From the NCBI RefSeq assembly GCF_932294415.1, contig NC_065541.1, forward strand, positions 48,834,290 through 48,898,289: a stretch of DNA of 64,000 nt. Reading direction: 5' to 3'. Positions 24,590 through 35,585 of this stretch are shown in pieces. Under the pieces are notes generated by a model. That model saw nothing but the letters and a program-made list of their open reading frames with translations. It did not search any database and was not told the origin of the DNA. Position 1 is the first letter of the stretch. Each line of letters opens with the position of its first letter. The DNA is from Quercus robur. Lineage: Eukaryota; Streptophyta; Magnoliopsida; Fagales; Fagaceae. A program made the position numbers and the translations under genes.

Positions 24590-25110
24590 TCCAAGTATTA
24601 AACAAAACCTTAATCATGCTTGGCTCCTCAAACCACATGCTTTGGCCAAATTAATACTTGTTAACATCTTTATAAGTGATTAAACAGAACCTTAGCCATG
24701 CCTGGCTCCTCGGACCAGATGTTTTGGGGAAATTAACACTTAATGACATCTTATATAAGTGATTAAACAGAACCTTAGCCATGCCTGGCTCCTCGAACCA
24801 GATGCTTTGGAAAATTAATACTTAATGACATCTTATATAAGTGATTAAACAAAACCTTAGTCATGTCTAGCTCTTCGGACCAGATGTTTTGGGGAAATTA
24901 ACACTCTATGACATCTTTATATAAGTGTTAAATAGAACCAATATTATATCAGGCTCCTCGTATCACATACTTTGGTAAAATTAATACTCTGTGATATCTA
25001 TTTATTTCTCACTAACTGTCAAGACGAACCCAATATTATAACCAACTCCTTAGATTGGTAGCTTTGAGTAAGTTAATGTTCTTAATTATTTATCTAAGTG
25101 TTAAGCAGAG
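24590..25110. repeat. Tandem repeat, about 82-bp period, about six copies, in the post-pol region
   Basis: Units begin ATTAAACAGAACCTTAGCCA and carry GGCTCCTCGGACCAGATG; starts fall at about 24597, 24679, 24762, 24844 and 24927, then decay. It lies between pol and the antisense frame, where Tat-lineage elements often hold tandem repeats. Confidence 0.85.
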
Positions 25111-25489
25111 TGAAGAATATCTCTCACTCTTATTCTTTACAAAGATATTACTTATCTTCATTAGATCTAGCCTTCATTGCAGAAAGGTCAATTCACAGTA
25201 CAGGTTTGTGGTAAACTTCTCTATTGCTGGTACTTGGTTAAATTGATTAAATTGTTAATAGTGTATTATTATAAGTTTTTACTAAAAATAAAGCAACAAC
25301 AGTTCAATGCTATTCATGATAGTAATACTCCTCAAAGCATATAAAGTAAAAGTGCAAGAGATGAAGAGAAAAACATTCTCATTAAATGAAAAAAGGAATA
25401 CATTACATACATTGACAAAATGTCATTAAAAAAAAAAAAAAAAAAAAAAAAAAACTACTACAAAAGAAATTGCAAAGAAAATCCTAAGT

Positions 25490-28082
25490 GCTAGGCCTTG
25501 GCCTTGGGAGCATGAGGGTCTTCTTTCTAACTCGGTTGGGAGGTAGAAGCATCCTTGGCCTTAGGATCAGCTTCTTAGGTCTTGACCTCTGCTTCCTTTG
25601 CCTTTGTTGCAGCTTCCTTGTCCTTGCAGCATCCTTGGCTTCTAAGGAGGGCTTTTTCTTCTTACCCTTACCCTTGTCTTTGTCCCCCTCAGCCCCCTAG
25701 CCTTGATCACTAGCTTGGTTGGATCCCCTCGAAGTCTCAGGGAGAGGGAGCGCAGCTTGGATAGTCAGGGGTTGCTCAGAAGTCTCTAGAGTAAGGGCAA
25801 AGGGAGAGGAGGTGGCACCTGGGACTTCATGGATATCTGGGTGATAGTATACGCTCATAAGCTACCTCCAAACATAGTCTGCAGGGACTCCTACAACACT
25901 AAGGGCCCTATCCCATGTCGCATTGCAATAATCCCTGCATACCTGTGAAAGCTCATCAGCAAGCCTAATTTACGTCTCCTCCACATCGAGTAGATAAGAC
26001 GCTTGTTTCTCAGCCTTGGCTGCTTCCACGGTCAATTAATCTGCTTCCTTGGCCTTCTGCAGCTCAACCTTAAGATCTATGACCAACTGCCTTTGAGTGG
26101 CTAGATCTATCTCGGTCAAGTGCAGTTTTTGGTGCTGATCCTCAGCCTGCCTCTCCCCGGTCTTTAGACCTGCCTCAGCATTCAGGAGAGCCTAGTCCGC
26201 CGCTTTCAGCTTTTCGGAAAACTCAGCCTGCTCCTATTTGAGGGCCCCCAATGATTTTTCAACATCAGCATGGGAGAAGGCCTCAGCCTCGGCCTCATTA
26301 CGGGCGTCACGAACCCACTCCTCAACCACAAAAACTTGCTAAGCAATCTGCCCAAAGACAACAAAAAAATCACATTAGTTAAAAAGTAAAGAAAGAACGA
26401 AAATGCAGCTTAGCATTTAAATTCACAAATATGATAGGTTGCTTACCATAGCGAGGTCCCTCTTTAGGAACAGGAAGAGGTCATTCTACTTGAAGTGCCT
26501 GTAAGCTTCCATATCTCTCGGGAGGAGTAAAGACTGCTCTAGGGCTTCAACAATATATCTGGCACGCCCCCTTTGGAAGTCTCTGATTGAGGCGTTCCAA
26601 GGGATGGCAATCCCATCCACCTCCAGCCAAGGAGACCAGGTGCATTGCGTCATGCGCACATCAGCCCTGTTTTGCTCCTCTCAGCTATCCATAGAGTTGG
26701 ATCTGTTGTCTCGAGCATCTTTGGCCACCTTCTGTTGTTTTGTCCCATTCTGAGGGCCCACCTCCCCTTCTTTAAGCACCTGCATTGACCTTTTCTTCTT
26801 TAAATTAGGAATGACCTTCAGTCCTAGGTCGGTGGAGATCGGAGGAGGAAGAGTAAGAGGAACTTAGGAATTGGGGACTTCTTGTGAAGTTGTCCCATTG
26901 TTCCTTGCTGCCATGAGGTCTCTCAGGCTTCTGTTCCCCCAATTCAGTGCCATCTCGTCCTCTTCTTCTTCGGAGGTGCTGTCTACACAAGCAACAACCA
27001 GGGTAGGATGGTGAACACCCGAGTATCTGTCAGCCTCCTCCTCAGCGTCCGAGATGTTAACTAAGGGAGTCTCTTGAATCTCCCCTTCTTCAAATTGAAA
27101 TTTGTCTATCTTCTCCTAGAGTGATAAACGAGAAGAGGCATCCTCCTCCCTTGGTGCTGCTGCTGCCTCGGGCAAATCCTCCTGAAGTGGTAACACCACG
27201 GGTGGAAGGTCTCTCTGAACCAAAAACCCTGGCTTAGAAACTTCTTTGCGATTCAACCTAGGGTCACCAGCCTTTATTGCCTGGCTTTCGTCCTAAAATG
27301 AGCGAGACAAGGGCTCGTATTCCAAAATTAAATGAACGGCCCGTAGCTGTCTATCTTCGCTTATAAATATCTCAGATCTCAGCACTTTGTTGAGAACCGC
27401 TACGTTGACGAAACTGAGTCTCGGAGCGACGTGGTTTTTATTTGCAAAAACATCCGAAGAGGAAATCATGGTCAGACCAATAAAAACTGCCATCAAAATG
27501 AGATGAAGTATTAAAAGTGAAAGGGAATGAAACTAAGAGCGCTAAATCCCTTGCCAAAGGGACTAATCCTAGGGTACCCCACCTGGCTCTCCCACCCGAG
27601 TTGGGCAGTGAAGATTGTCATTCCACTCCCCAGAGACAATAAGGTAGTCATCCTTCATGCCCTTATTTGACTTAGGAAGGCACGATATCGGTCTGACGAA
27701 ATCGGACCGGGACTTGAGATAGTATCCCGCACCGGCAAGCTTGTGGCACTCGTACATGTGAAACATCATGCTACGTGAGCCCCAAGCCTATTTACTCGTT
27801 GAGAACGTCTACGCAACCCAAGACCCTAAATAGGTTAGGGGCGCACTGATAAAGAGTCAGTCTGTGGTTAATCAAGTAATCCCTGGTTACCCTACCCATG
27901 GGAAGCATCATTCCTTCTTCTATGAAAGCAATCATGGGAATGACGACTTCACCCACTTCTCTATTGGTAAGAATTTGGTCTGGGGCACAATATTGTAGGG
28001 CTACTCCCCGCGGAATGTGGTATCTAGCCCTAAATCCCTCCATACCAGCCGAAGAGTCTACTAAGTGCTTAAATCTACCCAT
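25490..28082 (-). pseudogene. Antisense ORF (aORF) remains of the Tat element
   Basis: Minus-strand coding remnants opposite in sense to gag-pol. The clearest part (about 27792-28082) reads like the plant-mobile-domain-related protein of Tat aORFs (ARYHIPRGVALQYCAPDQIL; VVIPMIAFIEEGMMLPMG). Farther along the minus strand the sequence is charged and probably coiled-coil. It is broken in several places. A minus-strand TATA-like TATAAAG at 28354-28360 lies 270 bases upstream of its start. Confidence 0.7.
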
Positions 28083-28353
28083 CTAAGCAAACGCAGGTGA
28101 CACGAAGGAAGCTTTCTAAAAAAGAAAGAAGGCCAAGGAGGTTGGCTGAGGAGAAAACGAAAGTTTAAAGAGATAGATACTTACGAAAGCAAGTGTATTA
28201 AATCCTAAACTTTTAGAAAAATCTTTTGGAAATTTCTTAAGGAAAAGAGTTAAGGAAACTTAGGAGTGTGGAGTTTTTGGTGAGTTGGAGTGCTTGAGAT
28301 CTTTGGAGAGCTTGAAAATTTGTAAAGTGAGGGGAGAATGATTTCCCTCAAGG

Positions 28354-28360
28354 CTTTATA
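28354..28360 (-). promoter_or_regulatory. TATA-like box for the antisense frame
   Basis: TATAAAG on the minus strand, 280 bases inside the 3' LTR and about 270 bases before the antisense frame's first ATG. A matching layout is seen in the second Tat-like element (33069). Function is inferred. Confidence 0.4.
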
Positions 28361-28604
28361 CAAAGGGTGAAAATGAGTGGGAGTTATCTCATTCAAAATT
28401 TCAAGAAAAAGATCAACCGTTGGATTTGCGTGTCATTGTTAGATTTGGGGAACAAAGCGCTGCCTAGAGCAATTAATGGCGCCTCGTAGACTTCAAAGCG
28501 TCAGTGGTAATTATGGGGCGCGTAAAACAGCACTCCCACACATGTAAATCAAAGGATAAGGTAGAATTAGCTCTTAAAAATTCAAAACCACAGTTTTCTC
28601 CTCA

Positions 28605-28639
28605 GATGAGAGGAAAAAACCGGAGTTTTGAGGGACTAT
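28605..28639 (+). other. Polypurine tract before the 3' LTR
   Basis: Purine-rich AGAGGAAAAAACCGGAGTTT then TGAGGGA immediately before the 3' LTR start at 28640, the plus-strand priming site of LTR elements. Confidence 0.7.
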
Positions 28640-29414
28640 TGTAAGATTAAGGGCCCAAATTATATATTGGGCCTTGGGCTTTGTCCAAGAGCGTGGGTGT
28701 TTCGAGGGGGAACAAATGGTAAAGAACGATTCAGGCTCAGGATTTAATGAGTAAGATGCAAATAAGAAGATTATCTGAGAAGGAATATCTCCTCGGATAC
28801 AATAAGTATAGCTTAAATATGTCTTCCAATGATCAGAGTGACCTTCCATGAAACTCTAGTGATAGAGACATGCATCATGAACATACAAGAAGGAGGGGAA
28901 TCCCAAATATCTAAGGAAAAGCTACTACCACCACATTGAATGCACTGCAGCTTCTTTCCTGGCCGCATTTCTGTGGAGAAGACCTCTGAACAGTGTTGCC
29001 TTGGCTACTACAACTCACCGAAAGCCAAAGAGGATGTCTGATGGGACATGTACTCAAATAAGGACTCAGATGATCAACAAGTGTAGGATCAAGATGGTCC
29101 AAAGGGAGCTATATAATGTAAGAGATCCTCCATAAGGAAGGGATCAGAACAATAGAAACTGAATACTGTAGCAATTAAAATTGTACCTGTATTCTGTTTA
29201 ATTGATTTATGCGAAGAATAACCTCCTCGGACAGTGAATTCATTTAGTTCTGTATTCCTTGTTCTTACTTGACCATCTTCTAAATATATTCAAGCCGTTG
29301 TCCAATTCATTAAGGCCTAGTTCTTTAACCCACTCTCTACAAATTTATTATATTGGGCTCACTAGGCCAATATCCCACACACTTTAGGCTTGGGCTGTCA
29401 AACATTTCCCTACA
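28640..29414 (+). repeat. 3' LTR of the gypsy element (775 bp)
   Basis: Starts TGTAAGATTAAGGGCCC and ends TTTCCCTACA. Colinear with 18343-19109, with roughly 70 differences counted by eye and a few indels. Confidence 0.92.
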
Positions 29415-30076
29415 TTTTCTATTTGAATTCAGTTACTTCTTGGTCCTTCCTTTCTTTTCTTTTTTATTTTATTTTGTCTTTTGTTTTTTTAAACTCAAAT
29501 ACTCATTTTTGTTTTTTTTAATCTTTTTTTTTTGGGGGAAGTAATTTTTTTTTTGAACCATTTAGGGAAGTGTTTTGGGTTACTTTAAAGAAAAGAAAGA
29601 AAGAAAATGTCAAAAAAAAAAAAATTCTCCTCTCAAAATCACGATTTTTTTAAAATCTCAAACAAAAATAATTGAATTTAAACAAAGTGATAAACATCAA
29701 TTTGTTATTGATAAACTTCTCAAATTCAAATCCTTTAAAAAGAGTTTGTGTTTGAGTGAAAAGTTTGAGAATATCCACACACAAAAGGAAAAGATAAGCA
29801 ACAAAAAAAAAAAAAAAATTTTCTAATACACGTAGATAAGTATATTTTCTATTCGAATTCAATTACTTCTTAGTCCTTCCTTTCTTTTCTTTTCTTTTTT
29901 TTTTTTTTTTGTTTTTTTAAACTCAAATACTCTTAATTGTTCGGTTATTCTTTTTTGTTTTTTTTTTTTTTTTAAATTGGGAAGTATGTTGGGTTACTTT
30001 AAAGAAAAGAAAGAAAAAAAATTCTCCTCTCAAAATCACAAATTATTTTTTTTAAATCTCAAACAAAAATAATTGA

Positions 30077-30756
30077 TGTGGGGCCCGGCCCAAAAATGAT
30101 GGGCTATCCCAAGCTCAGGCCCGTCCGAGGAGCGTCCTGTCCAACGAAAAGCCTCATATGAAGCGCTATTCAACCCCAATAGCGTCAAGGAAACCTGTCC
30201 GAGGAGTAACTCCTCCTCGGACATCACGAAGCCCAGACGAGAAACTCTGCTCAGCCATTTCAGCTCACCTTCCCCAACATATAAAACGAATGAAATTCAA
30301 AATATCTCACGGAAGGCTACCACCACATTAATTGCGCCCCAACCACCCTCTTGGCCGCATTAATGAGGAAAAGACCCCTGAACAGTACCGCCTTGGCCTC
30401 TGCAACTCACAAAGGGTCTGATGAGGGCGTCTGATGGGACAGGTGCTCGAGTGGATGCTTGGATGACTAACAGGTGTAAGGCTGGGATGAAAAGGGGAGA
30501 AATATATAATGTAGTGAAGTCCCTCAAAGAAGGGACGGCAGAATTGTAAGGGAAACAAGAGAAATAAAACCAGACTTGAGGAATCCTTCTTTACGTTCTT
30601 ATTTCCTTCTGCAAACAGTACATTACATGCATTAGACTTGTTAGTTTCACTGAGGCCAAGTTCTTTAACCCATTCTCTACAAGTATTTATTGTGGGTTGT
30701 GCTTTGGGCCAAGGCCTGATCAACAGCAGTTGGGCCAGGAAAATCGTTCAACCACA
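30077..30756 (+). mobile_element. Solo LTR, Tat-like, 680 bp, with target-site duplication
   Basis: Starts TGTGGGGCCCGGCCC and ends TTCAACCACA. It is flanked by a perfect 5-bp duplication ATTGA (30072-30076, 30757-30761). The left copy of the tandem duplication shows the empty site AATAATTGATTTTTTTTTTC at about 14588. Contains paired CCGAGGAG/CTCCTCGG motifs and a TATATAA near 30510. Confidence 0.92.
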
Positions 30757-31104
30757 ATTGATTTTTTTTTTTTTTTTTTTTGCAAGCAAACAAAAATAAT
30801 TGAATTTAAAACAAAGTGATAAACATCAATTCGTTGTTGATAAACTTCTCAAATTCAAATCTTTAAAAAGAGTTTGTGTTTGAGTGAAAAGTTTGAAAAT
30901 ATCCACACACAAAAGGAAAAGATAAGCAAAAAAAAAAAAAACCGATACACGTAGATGCAAATGACAAAGGTATACAACAAACACTCAAATAGAGTTTTAT
31001 GCCAAAGTGATTCCTTTTGGGCTTTATTATACGTATAGACAACTTCAAAAAAAAGAGTTTGTGTGGGTTAAAACTTAAAACTAAAAAGTTTGAAAATATC
31101 CACA

Positions 31105-31137
<33 letters not shown>

Positions 31138-31890
31138 AGATACACGTCAGTGCAAAGGAACAAAAAAGAAGAAGGAAAATATAAGGAAAAAAAAGAGATA
31201 TTGAGGCATGTGATATTGAAGTCAATCACAGGTAATAAGCACTAGTCAAATACCATTGAATCCCTAGATAAATCTCATTCACCCACAAGTAAGTACACCT
31301 CAAATTCTAAATCACTGGTAGCCATGGAAGGTAAGAGCTCAAACAATAGTCAATGAGGAAGAAAAGAAAGAACAACTTGCAATTTAGATTAGAGATGTAG
31401 AAGATAGAACTTGGAAAGCCATTTGAATTGTGTAAAATATGCTGAATTGTCTAGAACCCAAATTTGGAAATAGAAGAAGAAGAAAGAAGTGGACGTACTG
31501 TTAAGACTGAATTTGTGTAATTTGAAGAAGAATGAGAATAGATGTTGTTGGGTTGTAAACTAGCAAAGTGTACGTGAGTTTGTGGGTTATTAAAGTCAAA
31601 AAGTTTTATTTTACATATTTATTCTTGTTAGTTGAAAACTTGAAGATGAATGGTATAGAGGTATTTTAGAACTATAAAAATGAGGAATCCAAACAGGAGA
31701 AGCCCCTTAAATAATAGTATAAATAAGATGTAAATAAAGTAGTTTTTTGATGATGCAAAATGCTTTTTTTTTTTAATGCATTTTTGAATGTGAATAGAGT
31801 TTAGAGCATGAATGATTTTAGTCCCCCTTTTTTAGTGCAAAGGATTTACATAAAGTAATTGTTTTTAATCATTTAGATGATCGGATAAAA

Positions 31891-31923
<33 letters not shown>

Positions 31924-32051
31924 AATAGTCACTAGTTTATAGGAACAAAAAATGGTCATTTTCAATTTGTTAGGTACTAAAAGATATCACTTTAAATTTG
32001 TTAGGATACTTAGAGCATCTCCAATGGTCTATGCAAAAATAAAATATTCTT

Positions 32052-32733
32052 TGTAGGGACACGATTTTTAACGACCCAAGGATGACATTGGGTTCGTATG
32101 TAATGGGCCCAAACAATATAATTTGTAGAGAGTGGGCTTGAAAGGCTTGCCCTTGGTCGCCGGGCAACGATCTGGTCCTGATTTTATGGAAGCTCATACA
32201 AAGGTAGGTTTGGTCTGAATAGCTAAGCCTTACATCGATTTAGCTTGAAGGGTTTGAGTCCTCGGACTTAGTCCGAGGAGCATCACATTCTTCCCATTCT
32301 TCTTTTTGTAGGATTTTTCTATCCCCCCTTCCTCTCTCTCAATTTTCTTTCCCTTTTATACTAGTGTTTACTTCCCCCTTAGTGTCCACGTGTAAGTTTT
32401 GCTTTTTGAGGTATAGACTCGTCCTATCCATCCATACATCTGAGTGGTTGGGGGTGGTTGGAAAAGGTTAAACAGCATGGTCTGAAGTATGGGCCTGTCA
32501 GATGCAGGGCTCCATACTGCGATATTGGCAATTTGCTCCCTTGTCCTGCCCTTGTGCTGAGTTTGTCCTTTTCTTCAGGCGTTTTGTGAGGTGTTGAGCG
32601 TGAGATCATCCTCAGCCATATCCTTGGGCCTTTGTGGGGCTTTCATCATACGTCCTCGGCAATAGGGCTCCTCGGCCTGGGCTTTGGGCCCTGAATGTAA
32701 AGTGGGCTGAGACCTCAGATTTTGGGCCCCACA
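32052..32733 (-). repeat. 3' LTR of the non-autonomous element
   Basis: On the plus strand begins TGTAGGGACACGATTTTTAA and ends TTTTGGGCCCCACA. On the element's own strand this reads TGTGGGGCCC ... GTCCCTACA. Colinear with 34904-35585. Confidence 0.9.
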
Positions 32734-33068
32734 ATAGCCCCTCAAAATCCTACTTTCCGACCTTGTGGTTAGGGAGGAGGGTTTTGGTGATGTTAGACCC
32801 AAACCATGACTTGTCCAGCTCAACATTTCTTTAATGCCGGGGTTTCTTCGTTTGCATGGGGGGCGCGCCAAATTGTGAGACATCCCTCTAGGTTTTCTCG
32901 CGTGGCGTCCTCAACGTTTCAGTGTCCAAGGCGCGCCATTAATACGTTTCCTTCACGAGGTTATTCAAACCTTGCAGTTGTAGATGGTGTTGGAAATTGT
33001 GCCAGGACCGTCTTGTCTGTAGCACTTATTGGAAACTGGCATGGATTAAATGCCACCGATTCGCTCTC

Positions 33069-33576
33069 TATATAAATAGGATAGGGGGTCACTCCCCTTG
33101 CATATAAACCCTTCTGCTCCCTTCAGAATCATAATCCTTCCGCCATACTCACAATCTCCATTTCCAGTGCCATCCACCCTCAGAGCAATATGTTTGAGGC
33201 ATGGGTGGGGATGAAGGATCTTCACCCGCTTCAGAGGCATCGAATTCTTCCAAAACTCAAGGTGTTGCGGTCTGGACAGGGAAGACATAGACTCAAGATG
33301 ATCTTTCGTTCTGATAAGGTGGGGATGGTATCTCTGCCTCCTTCAGTCAAAATCCGAAGCAAGCACTGGTTGCATCAGATTCTTGGTGCGTTAGAAGTAA
33401 GGTTTTCCGTCATCAGCACCGTCTGCTCTATCGCAGGCGTGGCTAACATGGAGGCTCATCAACTTCCGGCTCCCTGCACCTTTTCTTCAACGGTGCCAGC
33501 CTCAAGTTGGGCTCCCTGCACCTTTTCTTCAACGGTGCTAGCCCCAAGTTGGGTTCTTTTGCTGCCTGAGTCATAG
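33069..33576 (+). other. Antisense TATA-like box and open frame inside the non-autonomous element
   Basis: TATATAAATAGG at 33069-33080, then a leader-like pyrimidine-rich stretch and an open frame at 33190-33576 on the strand opposite to the element. Position and direction parallel the antisense frame of the 11 kb Tat element. The product is not recognisable; the frame may be a remnant. Confidence 0.35.
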
Positions 33577-34149
33577 GCATGTAAAAGTATTGAGGAATGG
33601 TCTCCTTAGACAACATTTTGGAACGGCAGCATCCCTCTTCTCTGCACCACTTCTTCGACTTTTTCTTCACTCTCTTGTATCTTTTCTTTCCGCTTATGTA
33701 GTTAGCTTTTAGTATAAGCTTATTCAAGCTTTTTCATTGTACGTTGTACTGTTTCTTTGTGCTAATAAAAGATGAATTTGTTTCCCTCTAAATACTTTTC
33801 TTTTCTGCGGCAATTACTTTGTGAATGGGTATACTACATGTGTATTTTCCTTTAATGATACTTAGGACAGGAAACCTTGTGACAAAAAACTACCAATTTG
33901 AACCTATTGAAACTATCAAATATAAGAACACCAATCAATAGCAAATTAAACTTATGAGACTGACCGAGATAACGATTGAGTGTACCGCAACGCGCGTGAG
34001 GTAGGTGCCCGAGAATGAGGAACCCAAAATAATCCATCCTAGAGGGTTGCCGAGTAGTGTGGAACTTTGGCCGTGTTTTCGATAATACCTGGCCTCTGAT
34101 CCGAGGACCGACGTTTGATTGTACTGGGTTGTGCCCAAAACTTGTATTA

Positions 34150-34655
34150 TTTATTTATTTATTTATTTAAGTAGTTGGTTTCCCTATGGGCTTGAGTCCG
34201 AGGACCAAACAAGGCCTTGGTTCTGTCCAAAACTTGTATTTCTTCTTTTAAGTAGTTGGTTTCCCCATAGGCTTGAGTCCGAGGACCATACAAGGCCTTG
34301 GTTCTGTCCAAAACTTGTATTTTTTCTTTTAAGTAGTTGGTTTCCCCATAGGCTTGAGTCCAAGGACCATACAAGGTCTTGGTTCTGTCCAAAACTTGTA
34401 TTTTTTCTTTTAAGTAGTTGGTTTCCCCATAAGCTTGAGTCCGAGGACCATACAAGGCCTTGGTTCTATCCAAAACTTGTATTTTTTCTTTTAAGTAGTT
34501 GGTTTCCCCATAGGCTTGAGTCCGAGGACCATACAAGACCTTGGTTCTGTCCAAAACTTGTATTTTTTCTTTTAAGTAGTTGGTTTCCCTATAGGCTTGA
34601 GTCCGAGGACCATACAAGGCCTTGGTTCTGTCCAAAACTTGTATTTTTTCTTTGT
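34150..34655. repeat. 81-bp tandem array, about six copies
   Basis: Unit starts (GTAGTTGGTTTCCC) fall at 34171, 34252, 34333, 34414, 34495 and 34576, exactly 81 bases apart. Copies differ by only a few bases. Because 81 is a multiple of three, frames on both strands stay open across the array. Each unit carries GAGTCCGAGGACCA and CAAAACTTGTATTTTTTC. The array lies in the leader part of the non-autonomous element, near its primer-binding site. Confidence 0.95.
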
Positions 34656-34903
34656 ATTTATTTATTTATTTTTCGAAGGTTAGCCCCTCGACCAAGGTGG
34701 GGAGAGTTAGCTTGAGGTTGGAAGCCCCTAGAGCTGCCCGTGCCATCGGCACTACAAGGCGTAGCCCCTAGCGGAAGTTTATGTCGGAGCAACAACTGCA
34801 TGTCGTTGGAAATGGAGGAACCTTCGCAGACCTCTGCTTGATAGAGGCTTGACTCCATCGCCACCTGTGCCAACGCGCAAGCCTTCCCACAGACGGCGCC
34901 AAT

Positions 34904-35585
34904 TGTAGGGACACGATTTTTAACAACCCAAGGATGACATTGGGTTCGTATGTAATGGGTCCAAACAATATAATTTGTAGAGAGTGGGCTTGAAAGGCTT
35001 GCCCTTGGTCGCCGGGCAACAGTCTGGTCCTGATTTTATGGAAGCTCATACAAAGGTAGGTTTGGCCTAAATAGCTAAGCCTTACATCGATTTAGCTTGA
35101 AGGGTTTGAGTCCTCGGACTTAGTCCGAGGAGCATCACATTCTTCCCATTCTTCTTTTTGTAGGATTTTTCTATCCCCCCCTCCTCTCTCTCAGCTTTCT
35201 TTCCCTTTTATACTAGTGTTTACTTCCTCCTTAGTGTCCTCGTGTAAGTTTTGCTTTTTGAGGTATAGACTCGTCCTATCCATCCGTACATCCGAGTGGT
35301 TGGGGGTGGTTGGGAAAGGTTAAACAGCATGGTCTGAAGTATGGGCCTGTCAGATACAGGGCTCCATACTGCGATGTTGGCAGTTTGCTCCCTTGTCCTG
35401 CCCCTGTGCTGAGTTTGTCCTTTTCTTCAGGCGTTTTGTGAGGTGTTGAGCGTGAGATCATCCTTGGCCATATCCTTGGGCCTTTGTGGGGCTTTCATCA
35501 TACGTCCTCGGCAATAAGGCTCCTCGGCCTGGGCTTTGGGCCCTGAATGTAAAGTGGGCTGGGACCTCAGATTTTGGGCCCCACA
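34904..35585 (-). repeat. 5' LTR of the non-autonomous element
   Basis: Plus-strand ends TGTAGGGACACGATTTTTAA and GGGCCCCACA. Separated by one base from the primer-binding site at 34885-34902. Confidence 0.9.

Larger units (their letters stand above)
18343..29414 (+). mobile_element. Ty3/gypsy LTR retrotransposon, Tat lineage, 11.1 kb, broken
   Basis: A fossil element with both LTRs, primer-binding site, gag and pol remains in the usual PR-RT-RH-INT order, a long post-pol region with tandem repeats, an antisense reading frame, and a polypurine tract. The long post-pol region with an antisense frame is characteristic of the Tat lineage. The coding parts are clearly decayed, with well over ten breaks. 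The LTRs differ by roughly 9% by eye, pointing to an age of several million years if they began identical. No matching target-site duplication is present: the flanks are ATACT and TTTTC. Confidence 0.93.
32052..35585 (-). mobile_element. Non-autonomous LTR retrotransposon, Tat-like, 3.5 kb, minus strand
   Basis: Two 682-bp LTRs (32052-32733 and 34904-35585) enclose 2.2 kb. The primer-binding site TTGGCGCCGTCTGTGGGA is on the minus strand at 34902-34885, next to the right LTR, so that one is the 5' LTR. The polypurine tract lies by the left LTR (about 32735-32750, minus). There is no gag or pol. The interior holds an 81-bp tandem array and, in antisense, a TATA-like box and a short frame. The LTRs are very similar, with only about 15-20 differences by eye, so this is a younger insertion than the 11 kb element. 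Flanks TTCTT/TTCTC are a near-match duplication. Confidence 0.9.

Noticed and set aside
34150-34655. CRISPR-like regular repeats
   Set aside because: Units are contiguous 81-bp copies without distinct spacers, in a plant nuclear retrotransposon.
34119-34715. 198-codon plus-strand and 158-codon minus-strand open frames made of 27-residue repeats
   Set aside because: They arise because the 81-bp tandem unit is a multiple of three. Both strands are open, the composition is odd, and the array lies inside a non-autonomous LTR element.
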